A stretch of DNA of 64,000 nucleotides from an uncultured Pelagibacteraceae bacterium (GTDB lineage Bacteria; Pseudomonadota; Alphaproteobacteria; Pelagibacterales; Pelagibacteraceae). Below the pieces are notes generated by a model. The model had not been told where the DNA came from and ran no database searches. It saw only the letters and a list, made by a program, of their open reading frames with translations. Both the position numbers and the translations under genes were made by a program. The stretch spans positions 25,078 through 89,077 of the forward strand of contig CACKYY010000002.1 in the NCBI GenBank assembly GCA_902604525.1, read 5' to 3'. Positions 20,159 through 29,021 of the stretch are shown in pieces; positions within the stretch are counted from its first letter, which is position 1; every line of letters begins with the position of its first letter.

Positions 20159-20212
20159 GTAAATTTTTTATTACATATGCGTTTTAAAGAAAAGCTTAAA
20201 AATTTATTAATT

Positions 20213-20497
20213 TTATTTTTGACTTAGTATTTCAACCATACATTGAGTTGCATAATCTCTCCACTCAGAGGAGGTATTGTTTTTTAAACTATTCAAATGA
20301 TCTCTATTACTTTGAATGTCATCTTTGTGCTTTAATTTATCGGCACCGTTTAAATTTGCCTCCATATTAGATAAATTAGTTTCCATTGCATTTATCCAGC
20401 TTTTTCCAAGCTCAACACATTTTTGATCATCTTTTTCGTCACAAATTTGCTTAAAAAAATTGAATATTACATCATCAGTCTTAACAGAACTGCTCAT
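20213..20497 (-). CDS. Hypothetical protein (94 aa)
   Basis: Coding-like helical composition; adjacent to the pentapeptide-repeat gene. Confidence 0.55.
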   Translation of the reverse strand: MSSSVKTDDVIFNFFKQICDEKDDQKCVELGKSWINAMETNLSNMEANLNGADKLKHKDDIQSNRDHLNSLKNNTSSEWRDYATQCMVEILSQK

Positions 20498-20500
20498 TGA

Positions 20501-21010
20501 CTATTGATTGCAGGTTCCAATTGACTCTGGACCACATGTTTGTCCATTAGTCCAAGTTGCACCAATTAAATTAGCACCATCAAAGTTAGCATTAGTTATA
20601 TTTGAAGAGGTAAAGTTTGACTCCATTAAATTTGAGTTCTGAAAATTAGCTTCAATTAAAGTTGCCCCCATAAAATCCACTCTTGTTAGATTGGCACCAG
20701 TGAAATTTGTTTTTTCAAAATTGGCACCTATAGAAACTGTTTCATACAGATTAGCTCTTACAAATGTAGACTCGGGAAATGTGCCAAATGATAAATTGGA
20801 GTTCATCATTATGCTTTTGTCTAAATTTACCTGAATAAAACTTGCAAAAGACAAATTAGAATTTGGGAAATAGCTTCCTTGTAAATCTTGTGCATCAGAA
20901 AATCTACAATTAGAATAATCTACACCTTCAGTTAATGGATCATCGCATGCGGCATTTGAGTTAACAGAAAAAAATATGCTTAGTAAAATTGTAAGAAGTA
21001 ACTTTTTCAT
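20501..21010 (-). CDS. Secreted pentapeptide-repeat protein
   Basis: Signal peptide then A(N/D)LxxAN/F pentapeptide repeats; C-terminal TWTNGQTCGPESIGTC; start at MKKLLLTI. Confidence 0.85.
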   Translation of the reverse strand: MKKLLLTILLSIFFSVNSNAACDDPLTEGVDYSNCRFSDAQDLQGSYFPNSNLSFASFIQVNLDKSIMMNSNLSFGTFPESTFVRANLYETVSIGANFEKTNFTGANLTRVDFMGATLIEANFQNSNLMESNFTSSNITNANFDGANLIGATWTNGQTCGPESIGTCNQ

Positions 21011-21113
21011 AAGTAAAATTAACAAATAAAATTTGGCAAAACAATGAATGTTTAAAAGTTTAAAGATTATTTAACAATGGCATTTGTGAGTTTTTGAAGT
21101 ATATCTATCATTT

Positions 21114-22178
21114 ATGAAAGAATATAATATTGCAGCTATTCCTGGAGACGGGATAGGAAAAGAAGTGGTGCCAGAAGGAGTTAAAGTACTTAAAGATGTA
21201 GCCTTAAAACATCAATTTAAAATAAACTTTACAGAATACGATTTTGCATCGTGTGATTATTATGAAAAGCACGGAAAAATGCTTCCTGATGATTGGAAAG
21301 ATACTCTGATTAAACATGATGCAATATTTTTCGGTGCAGTGGGAATGCCAGATCAGTTGCCTGATCATATTTCTTTATGGGGGTCTCTCCTCCAGTTCAG
21401 AAGAGAGTTTGATCAATATATAAATCTTAGACCGGTTAAGCTTTTCCCAGGTGTAAATTCACCATTAGCTAATAAAAAACCTGGAGATATTGACATGATG
21501 ATTGTTAGGGAGAACACCGAAGGAGAATATTCATCTGTTGGTGGAAGAATGTACAAAAATACAGATCGTGAAATAGCCATTCAAGAAACAATTATGTCAG
21601 CTCATGGAATTGATAGAGTTCAAAAATTTGCTTTTGAATTAGCAAAAATAAGAAAAAGAAAAAAATTAACAAATGCAACAAAGTCAAATGGTATTTCGAT
21701 CACCATGCCGTTTTGGGATGAACGTTTTGAAAAAATGAAAAAAAATTATCCTGAAATTAACACTGATCAATTTCACATTGATATTTTGGTAGCAAGATTT
21801 GTTTTAAACCCTGAATGGTTTGATGTAGTTGTGGCATCAAACTTATTTGGAGATATTTTATCTGATCTGGGACCAGCTTGCACTGGAACTATTGGAATTG
21901 CTCCATCAGGTAATATTAATCCTGAAAATAAATACCCGTCATTGTTTGAGCCAGTACATGGTTCTGCACCTGATATAGCTGGAAAAGGAGTTGCTAATCC
22001 AGTTGGACAAATTTGGTCTGGTGCAATGATGTTAGATTATTTGGGGGAAAAAGAGGCTGCAAATTCAATTGTGACAGCTATTGAAAAATCGTTAAAAAAT
22101 GAAAAAAATAGAACTAAAGATTTGGGTGGTGAAAGCAATACTATTGAATGTGCTAAATCTATTTTATCTAATCTTTAA
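21114..22178 (+). CDS. Tartrate dehydrogenase / D-malate dehydrogenase-like (isopropylmalate DH superfamily)
   Basis: IPGDGIGKEVVPEG, RENTEGEYSSVGGR, NLFGDILSDLG, FEPVHGSAPDIAGKG. Confidence 0.87.
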   Translation: MKEYNIAAIPGDGIGKEVVPEGVKVLKDVALKHQFKINFTEYDFASCDYYEKHGKMLPDDWKDTLIKHDAIFFGAVGMPDQLPDHISLWGSLLQFRREFDQYINLRPVKLFPGVNSPLANKKPGDIDMMIVRENTEGEYSSVGGRMYKNTDREIAIQETIMSAHGIDRVQKFAFELAKIRKRKKLTNATKSNGISITMPFWDERFEKMKKNYPEINTDQFHIDILVARFVLNPEWFDVVVASNLFGDILSDLGPACTGTIGIAPSGNINPENKYPSLFEPVHGSAPDIAGKGVANPVGQIWSGAMMLDYLGEKEAANSIVTAIEKSLKNEKNRTKDLGGESNTIECAKSILSNL

Positions 22179-22222
22179 GTTTTATTTCTTATAAATTAAT
22201 AAAAATTATTTTTTACTTAGAA

Positions 22223-22984
22223 TTAAGTTATTCCACCATCAACAACAAAACTTTGCTTTGTGCACCCTGAAGACTGATCTGATGATAAAAATAATACCAA
22301 GCTAGCTACATCATCTGGTTTAAGTTGTCTTTTAATTGCTTGACTATCTAATATAAGTTTTTTGTATTTAGGTGTAAGCCAGTGTTTTATCTGTCTTTCT
22401 GTGGCAATTGAGCCTGGTATGACAGAATTAGTTCTAATATTGTATTTTCCAAATTCTTGAGCGAAAGATCTAGTTAAACCAACTACAGCTGATTTTGCCG
22501 TTTCATAAACAACTTTATCTCCTTCTCCTAATACCCATGATACTGAACTCAGATTAACAATAGATCCTGATTTGATTTTTTTCATACCTTTTACAACTGC
22601 TTGTGCAGCAAAAAAATAATGTTTTAAATTAATTCCCATTCTATTTTCCCAATACTTCTCATCAACTTGTTCTGTAGTGTGCCTATCATCATTTGCAGCA
22701 CTATTAATTAGACAATGAATTGCGCCTTTTTTGGAAATGATATCTTTAATAATATTTTGTAATTTTTTAACATTCAAAATATTACATTCAATGAATTTAG
22801 GAACTCTGAAACCCTTTTTTTTTATCTTTTTAATTAATTTATTGGATGATTTAAGATCAATGTCTATGAAGTAAACATCACTTTTTTGTTCACAAAAATA
22901 TTCAACAATAGTAGCTCCAATTCCAGAACCACCTCCAGATATAAACACTCTTTTATTTTTTAAATCTGAGTATGTTACCTTCAT
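22223..22984 (-). CDS. SDR-family sugar dehydrogenase (Caulobacter XylB-like)
   Basis: ISGGGSGIGA, INSAANDDRH, NLKHYFFAAQAVVKGMKK, YETAKSAVVGLTRSFA closely follow the XylB D-xylose dehydrogenase pattern as recalled. Confidence 0.75.
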   Translation of the reverse strand: MKVTYSDLKNKRVFISGGGSGIGATIVEYFCEQKSDVYFIDIDLKSSNKLIKKIKKKGFRVPKFIECNILNVKKLQNIIKDIISKKGAIHCLINSAANDDRHTTEQVDEKYWENRMGINLKHYFFAAQAVVKGMKKIKSGSIVNLSSVSWVLGEGDKVVYETAKSAVVGLTRSFAQEFGKYNIRTNSVIPGSIATERQIKHWLTPKYKKLILDSQAIKRQLKPDDVASLVLFLSSDQSSGCTKQSFVVDGGIT

Positions 22985-22986
22985 AA

Positions 22987-24081
22987 TTAAAGTCTTTCCT
23001 TTGTCTTAAAATCAAATAAAGATGTATGTTTTAAATCAAAATATAATTTCATTTCTTTTTCAAGTTCAATCTTAATTGTAGATGGGAATTTTGCTAGAAT
23101 TTCTTGATTTGAATAGTCTAATGTGACTATTTGTTCATGACCAATATACTCACTTAAATCAGCTCGTAGATTAATATCAAAGTCTTCCTCATTTAATTTT
23201 TTGAAATAAATATGCTCTGGTCTAATCCCAAAATATATTTCTTTATTATTTAAATCTGACTTTTCTATAAAATCATAATTATTAATTGGAACCTCTAAAG
23301 TTGATCCATCAGCAATAAAAGAAATATTATTTGAGTTTTGGATTATTTTACCTTTAATTAAATTCATCGATGGTGACCCAATAAAGTCTGCAACAAAGGT
23401 GTTACTGGGTTTGTTGTAAATGATTTCTGGAGTATCATTTTGTTGAATTACTCCATGATTCATTATGGCAATTTTTGTTCCTAAACTCATAGCTTCTGTT
23501 TGGTCGTGAGTTACATAAACTACAGTAGTTTTTAATTGTTGGTGAAGTTTTTTTATTTCTCTTCTCATTTCTACTCTTAATTTTGCATCCAAATTTGATA
23601 ACGGTTCATCAAATAAAAAAATTCTTGGTTCCCTTACTAAAGCCCTACCAATAGCAACTCTTTGCCTTTGACCTCCAGATAACTGAGAAGGTTTTCTCTC
23701 TAATAATTTATCTACCTGTAAAAATGTTGAAACTTTTTCTAATTGCTTTTCAATTTTTTCTTTTGAGGTTTTGGCTTGTTTAAGACCAAAAATCATATTT
23801 TCTTTTACATTCATAGATGGATAGAGTGCATAAGATTGAAAAACCATTGCAATATTTCTATCTTTTGGCTCTACTTTACTAACATTATAATCATCTATAA
23901 ATACATCTCCCTCATTAATTGTTTCGAGACCCGCTATAATATTTAATAAAGTCGACTTTCCACATCCAGAGGGTCCCAATAGAACTAAAAAATTTCCCTC
24001 ATCAATTTCTAAATTAATTTTTCTCAATACCTCAGTCGTTCCAAAGTTTTTTGATAGTTCCTCAATTTTTAAAGTTTTCAT
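22987..24081 (-). CDS. Carbohydrate ABC transporter ATP-binding protein (UgpC/MsmX type)
   Basis: GPSGCGKST, LSGGQRQRVAIGRA, DEPLSNLDAKLR; C-terminal TOBE-like region. Confidence 0.93.
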   Translation of the reverse strand: MKTLKIEELSKNFGTTEVLRKINLEIDEGNFLVLLGPSGCGKSTLLNIIAGLETINEGDVFIDDYNVSKVEPKDRNIAMVFQSYALYPSMNVKENMIFGLKQAKTSKEKIEKQLEKVSTFLQVDKLLERKPSQLSGGQRQRVAIGRALVREPRIFLFDEPLSNLDAKLRVEMRREIKKLHQQLKTTVVYVTHDQTEAMSLGTKIAIMNHGVIQQNDTPEIIYNKPSNTFVADFIGSPSMNLIKGKIIQNSNNISFIADGSTLEVPINNYDFIEKSDLNNKEIYFGIRPEHIYFKKLNEEDFDINLRADLSEYIGHEQIVTLDYSNQEILAKFPSTIKIELEKEMKLYFDLKHTSLFDFKTKERL

Positions 24082-24083
24082 GC

Positions 24084-24989
24084 TTATCCTTTCACAGCTC
24101 CTGAAGTTAATCCTCTAATAAAATATTTTCCTGCTAGAACGTATACAATAAGTGTTGGTATACCAGCGATAATAGCTGAGGCCATATCGACGTTATACTC
24201 TTTAACACTTGTGCTTGATAAAACCATATTATTTAAAGCAACCTGAATTGGTGCTGCCTCTCCAAATGAAAAAGTTGATCCAAACAAAAAGTCATTCCAG
24301 ATTTGGGTAAATTGCCAAATAACAGTTACAACTATTATCGGTGCCGAAATAGGAAGTAAAATTTTAAAAAATATTTTAAAAAAACCTGCCCCGTCTATTC
24401 TTGCAGCTTTCACTAATTCAGTAGGCACCGAAATATAATAATTTCTAAAAAATAAGGTAGTAAATGGAATTCCGTAAACTGTATGAACTAATACAAGCCC
24501 TACAACTGAATTTGATATTCCTAAAGTTCCCAGAGTTCTAGCCATAGGAAGTAATATTGCTTGGAAAGGAATAAAACACCCAAATAATAAAAATAGAAAA
24601 ACCCACTGATCTCCTCTAAATCTCCATTTAGTTAAAACATAACCCGTCATTGCTCCTATGAATGTTGAAAAAAATACTGCTGGCACTACCATTTTAATTG
24701 AATTCCAAAAATAGGGTCTTAAAAAAGTATCTCCTGCTCCATAACCTCTTCCACCCCAAGCAACTAACCATGAGTCAAAATTTAATGAGCTAGGCCAAGT
24801 TAAAAGTGTTCCTTGTCGAATTTCTTCCATTGTTTTAAGAGAAGTAACAACCATTACATAAAGAGGGAAAATAAAATAGGAGGCAAAAAGAATTAAAACA
24901 AAATACAAAAACCACCTCAAAAAAATATTTGTATATTTAGATTTTTGTTCTAGTTCTTTATAAGAAGATGATTGATAGTTATCTTGCAT
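24084..24989 (-). CDS. Carbohydrate ABC transporter permease (MalG type)
   Basis: EAA loop ELVKAARIDGAGFFKIFFKILLPIS. Confidence 0.92.
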   Translation of the reverse strand: MQDNYQSSSYKELEQKSKYTNIFLRWFLYFVLILFASYFIFPLYVMVVTSLKTMEEIRQGTLLTWPSSLNFDSWLVAWGGRGYGAGDTFLRPYFWNSIKMVVPAVFFSTFIGAMTGYVLTKWRFRGDQWVFLFLLFGCFIPFQAILLPMARTLGTLGISNSVVGLVLVHTVYGIPFTTLFFRNYYISVPTELVKAARIDGAGFFKIFFKILLPISAPIIVVTVIWQFTQIWNDFLFGSTFSFGEAAPIQVALNNMVLSSTSVKEYNVDMASAIIAGIPTLIVYVLAGKYFIRGLTSGAVKG

Positions 24990-25854
24990 TTTCTCTCCTC
25001 AGTTCTGAATATAAATAAGGAATTATTACTGCAGCTACAGCCATAAACATCATCATCGCACTTGCTGCAGATAATCCTACTTGACTTTTATGAAATGCTG
25101 CTTGTGTCATAAATAAAGCTGGCATTGTGGTTGAAATACCTGGTCCACCTTGTGTTAAGGCAACTATAAGATCATAACTTTTAATAGATATATGAACTAA
25201 AATTACAAAACTTGTAAAGAATACAGGCCTCATCATAGGTAGTAATATTTTCCAATAAACAGTAAATAAACCAGCGCCGTCTATTTTTGCAGCTTTTACA
25301 ATTTCATCCTCGACTGACCTTAATCCAGCTAAAAATAAAGCCATTACAAAACCAGCAGATTGCCATACACCTGCTATAACAATGGTGTAAATAGCCATTT
25401 CCCTATTGACCAACCAATCAAAAGTGAAATTTTCAAATCCCCAATCAATAAACATTTTCTGTATTCCAAGAGTTGGATTTAAAATCCATTTCCACGCAGT
25501 TCCAGTAACAATAAATGACAGTGCCATTGGATATAAATAAATTGTTCTTAAGACACCCTCAGCTCTAATTTTTTGATCTAAAAAAATTGCTAAAATTATT
25601 CCTATAACAATGCAAAAAATTAAGAATAAAGCTGTGAAAACTAATAGGTTATCTACCGATATAAGCCATTTTCTTGAAGCCCATAACTTTTCATATTGTC
25701 CAAAACCCCACAACTCATATTTTGGTAAAATTTTTGAATTTGTAAAAGATATATATAAAGTCCAAAGCACAAAACCGTAAACAAACCAACCAATTAGTCC
25801 AACTGCTGGAGCCATTACAATTTTTGGTAAATTTTTTTCTAACCACTTGAACAT
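24979..25854 (-). CDS. Carbohydrate ABC transporter permease (MalF type)
   Basis: EIVKAAKIDGAGLFTVYWKILLPMM; start probably MFKWLEKN (25854), not the GTG at 25887 inside a terminator hairpin. Confidence 0.9.
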   Translation of the reverse strand: MFKWLEKNLPKIVMAPAVGLIGWFVYGFVLWTLYISFTNSKILPKYELWGFGQYEKLWASRKWLISVDNLLVFTALFLIFCIVIGIILAIFLDQKIRAEGVLRTIYLYPMALSFIVTGTAWKWILNPTLGIQKMFIDWGFENFTFDWLVNREMAIYTIVIAGVWQSAGFVMALFLAGLRSVEDEIVKAAKIDGAGLFTVYWKILLPMMRPVFFTSFVILVHISIKSYDLIVALTQGGPGISTTMPALFMTQAAFHKSQVGLSAASAMMMFMAVAAVIIPYLYSELRRENAR

Positions 25855-25878
25855 TGTAAATATTATTTTGATTAAAAA

Positions 25879-25906
25879 AAAGGCCACTTAGTTAAAAGTG
25901 GCCTTT
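25879..25906 (-). terminator. Intrinsic terminator between SBP and permease genes
   Basis: Minus strand AAAGGCCACTT-TTAACT-AAGTGGCCTTT followed by a T-run. Confidence 0.88.
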
Positions 25907-25920
25907 AGATTTTTTATGTA

Positions 25921-27177
25921 TTACATATTAGCTAGAACTGAGTCAGCTAATGCGTTTGCAGCATCTACTGAAGACATATCAGAATTAAAATGTTCTGTAA
26001 TTATATCTTGTAGAGCAGCTTTCATAGTATTACCTTGCGCCATACCATGAGCGAAACTTGGAACTAATCCACCTTTTGCACCTGCAGTTTTGATATCTGC
26101 ATTAGATGTTTTTGCACACTTATCAAATTCATCCATTGATACGTCTAGACGAGCTGGTATTGAACCTTTGTATAGGTTAAAAACTTTTTGAAAGTTCTTA
26201 CCCATCATTAGTTTAGCTAATAACTTTTGACCAGCTTGTTTGTCTGGATCACTAGACTTGTAGAAAATAAAACTATCTACGTTGTATAAGTAACCATTAT
26301 TTGATGGAGTTGCGGCACAATAATAGTCTACACCTGGTGTTTTACCAGCAGCTGTAAATTCTCCTTTAGCCCAATCACCCATAATTTGAAAACCAGCTTT
26401 ACCTTCAATAACCATACCGGTAGCAACGTTCCAGTCTCTTCCTGGACTACCTTCATCAGTATAACCTTGTAGTTTTCTCATTTGATCAAAAACCTTAACT
26501 GTAGTTTCGCTTCTCAAACAACTTTCTTTTAGATCAACATAGCAATTTTTATAGTAGTTATTTCCACCTATACCCATAGCAACTGCTTCAAAAACTGTAG
26601 CATCTTGCCAAGCTTGTCCACCGTGAGCAAAAGGAATTATACCAGCTGCTTGTAACTTATCAGCAGCAGCATTTAATTCATCCCATGTAGTTGGAACTGA
26701 AATACCATTTGAATCAAATACAGCTTTATTCGCCCACATCCAGTCAATTCTATGAATGTTTACTGGAGCTGCACAATAAGGTCCGCTGTTATTTTCACAT
26801 TTATGAATAGCTGCAATCATCGGATCTAATAAATTATCCCAACCTTCAGATTGAGCAATTGAGTCAATATTGTATGGAGCAACTACACCTTCTTGATCAT
26901 ACTCTTGAATTGTAGGACCTTTTATTTGTGAAGCAGATGGAGGATCACCAGCAACAATTCTTGCTTTTAATGCAACGTTAGCAGCGTCTCCACCACCACC
27001 TGTTACAGGCATGTCTAACCATTCACCACCATTAGCAGCAAAATCGTCTTTTAAAACTTTTAAAGCAGCTGCTTCACCACCTGAAGTCCACCAGTGCAAT
27101 ACCTCAATTTTTGGTCCTGCATAAGATGAGGTAGATGTGAATGCAAATGCAATCAAAGCGATTAATAATTTTCTCAT
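25921..27177 (-). CDS. Carbohydrate ABC transporter substrate-binding protein (CUT1)
   Basis: Signal peptide, IEVLHWWTSGGEAAALKVLKDDF; first gene of the operon. Confidence 0.93.
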   Translation of the reverse strand: MRKLLIALIAFAFTSTSSYAGPKIEVLHWWTSGGEAAALKVLKDDFAANGGEWLDMPVTGGGGDAANVALKARIVAGDPPSASQIKGPTIQEYDQEGVVAPYNIDSIAQSEGWDNLLDPMIAAIHKCENNSGPYCAAPVNIHRIDWMWANKAVFDSNGISVPTTWDELNAAADKLQAAGIIPFAHGGQAWQDATVFEAVAMGIGGNNYYKNCYVDLKESCLRSETTVKVFDQMRKLQGYTDEGSPGRDWNVATGMVIEGKAGFQIMGDWAKGEFTAAGKTPGVDYYCAATPSNNGYLYNVDSFIFYKSSDPDKQAGQKLLAKLMMGKNFQKVFNLYKGSIPARLDVSMDEFDKCAKTSNADIKTAGAKGGLVPSFAHGMAQGNTMKAALQDIITEHFNSDMSSVDAANALADSVLANM

Positions 27178-27366
27178 ATCTTATCTTCCCTTTTTTGTTA
27201 TTTATCGTTTTTTTATAAAATGAGACTATAGGTAGATTATAGACATAAAGTAAATTAAAAAGATTTATTACAACTTAAAGTTGATATTTAATTTTTTAAA
27301 TTTTTTAATCTTTTTTTTTATAAAAAATATATCACTTATTTTATAATTCAATTTAAGATTGAAAAT

Positions 27367-28269
27367 TTAATTTTCTACGATTCTACCAAGACGAGCTGCA
27401 CCTCTAACACCACTTGCATCTCCGAATTTAGGTTTGAGGAAAACCCCTTGGTATTCTTTTCCTATAACAAATTTCTTAACCATAGACTCGACTTCACTTA
27501 AAAAATCAATTTCATTTGAAACTCCACCGCCAAATATAAAGGCATCAGGATCCAAAATATTAATAATGCTTGAAAGAGACATGGCTAGATTTACTTTAAA
27601 GTCATCTATAAATCTTTCTGCATCTAAATCATGTTTACGATTTAACTCGAAAATCTCGTTTGTTTTTAAATTTTTTCCATAAAGTTTATTAAATCGTTTA
27701 GCTAATCCTAAACCAGAGATAAAACTTTCAATCTCAGCCTCTCTAGCATTATTTGAGTCAAAATTTTCTTTTTTTGCTGCAAAATATGGAATTTGATTAT
27801 GTCCCCACTCACCCGCTACTCCATTTGGACCAGTTATAATTTGTTTATCAATTACAAGTCCACCTCCAGCTCCTGAACCTAAAATAATACCATAAACTAT
27901 TTTGTAATTTTTTCCTGATCCATCTATTGCTTCAGATAACGCAAAACAATTTGCATCATTTTCGCAAAAAATCTCTTTACCAAGTGCTTTACGTAAATCA
28001 TTTTGAAAGGGTTTTTTTTCTAACCAATAACAATTTGGTGCATTTTTTACCAAACCTGTTTGAGGAGAGTGTATTCCAGGATGACATACCCCAACAGGTA
28101 ATTCCATTTTAAATTCTTTTTCTAATTTTTGACTAATATCTTTAATAGCATTAATTATTGATAAATAATCTTTGGGACATTCAGTCCTGGATCTGTGTTT
28201 CTCTTGACCGTTTTGTTCTAAAACTACAGTTTCTATTTTTGTAGCACCAACATCTATACCTATTTGCAT
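27367..28269 (-). CDS. ROK-family sugar kinase (fructokinase/NagK-like) lacking the Cys zinc motif
   Basis: IGIDVGATKIE, ENDANCFALSEA, GSGAGGGLVI, GEWGHN. Confidence 0.85.
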   Translation of the reverse strand: MQIGIDVGATKIETVVLEQNGQEKHRSRTECPKDYLSIINAIKDISQKLEKEFKMELPVGVCHPGIHSPQTGLVKNAPNCYWLEKKPFQNDLRKALGKEIFCENDANCFALSEAIDGSGKNYKIVYGIILGSGAGGGLVIDKQIITGPNGVAGEWGHNQIPYFAAKKENFDSNNAREAEIESFISGLGLAKRFNKLYGKNLKTNEIFELNRKHDLDAERFIDDFKVNLAMSLSSIINILDPDAFIFGGGVSNEIDFLSEVESMVKKFVIGKEYQGVFLKPKFGDASGVRGAARLGRIVEN

Positions 28270-28271
28270 AA

Positions 28272-29021
28272 CTAATATGTAGCTCTACCACCGCTTAAGT
28301 CAAAAACAGCAGCTGTTGAAAATGAATTTTCTTCACTAGATAACCATGTTACTAAAGATGCTAATTCCTCAACTTTTGCAAACTTATTTCTTGGGATTTT
28401 TGAAAGCATATAATTGATATGTTCTTCAGTCATTTGATTAAAAATCCTTGTTTTTGCTGCTGCAGGAGTAACACAGTTTACTGCTATATTTTTTTGAGCA
28501 AGCTCTTTTCCTAGTGATTTAGTAAGCCCAATTACTCCAGCTTTTGAAGTACTGTATGCACTGGCATTAGGATTACCTTCTTTACCAGCTATAGATGCTA
28601 TGTTTACAATTCTACCATAATTATTTTTTTCCATGAAAGGAACGACTGCTTTACAGCAATAAAAAACTGCGTTGAGGTTTAAATTTATTACCTTATTCCA
28701 CTCTTCTAAAGGATATTCTGCAACTGTGGTATTCATACCTGCCACACCTGCGTTATTTATAAAAATATCTATTTTTCCGTGCAAATTTTCAATTTTGGTT
28801 AATTTTTCATTAATCTTTTTAAAATCACTTACGTCTACTATTTGATATGATAAATTTTTGGAGTTTACTTTTTCTAAGGCTTTCTTAGCTTCATTTTCAT
28901 CAATATCCCAAATAACAACTTTTGCTCCTGAATCTATAAACCTTTCTGTAATTGCCAAACCAAATCCTTGCGCCCCACCAGTTACTACGGCTACTCTGTT
29001 GTTTATATCAAACTTAATCAT
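28272..29021 (-). CDS. SDR-family oxidoreductase
   Basis: VTGGAQGFGLA, NNAGVAG, YSTSKAGVIGLTKSLGKELA. Confidence 0.9.
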   Translation of the reverse strand: MIKFDINNRVAVVTGGAQGFGLAITERFIDSGAKVVIWDIDENEAKKALEKVNSKNLSYQIVDVSDFKKINEKLTKIENLHGKIDIFINNAGVAGMNTTVAEYPLEEWNKVINLNLNAVFYCCKAVVPFMEKNNYGRIVNIASIAGKEGNPNASAYSTSKAGVIGLTKSLGKELAQKNIAVNCVTPAAAKTRIFNQMTEEHINYMLSKIPRNKFAKVEELASLVTWLSSEENSFSTAAVFDLSGGRATY

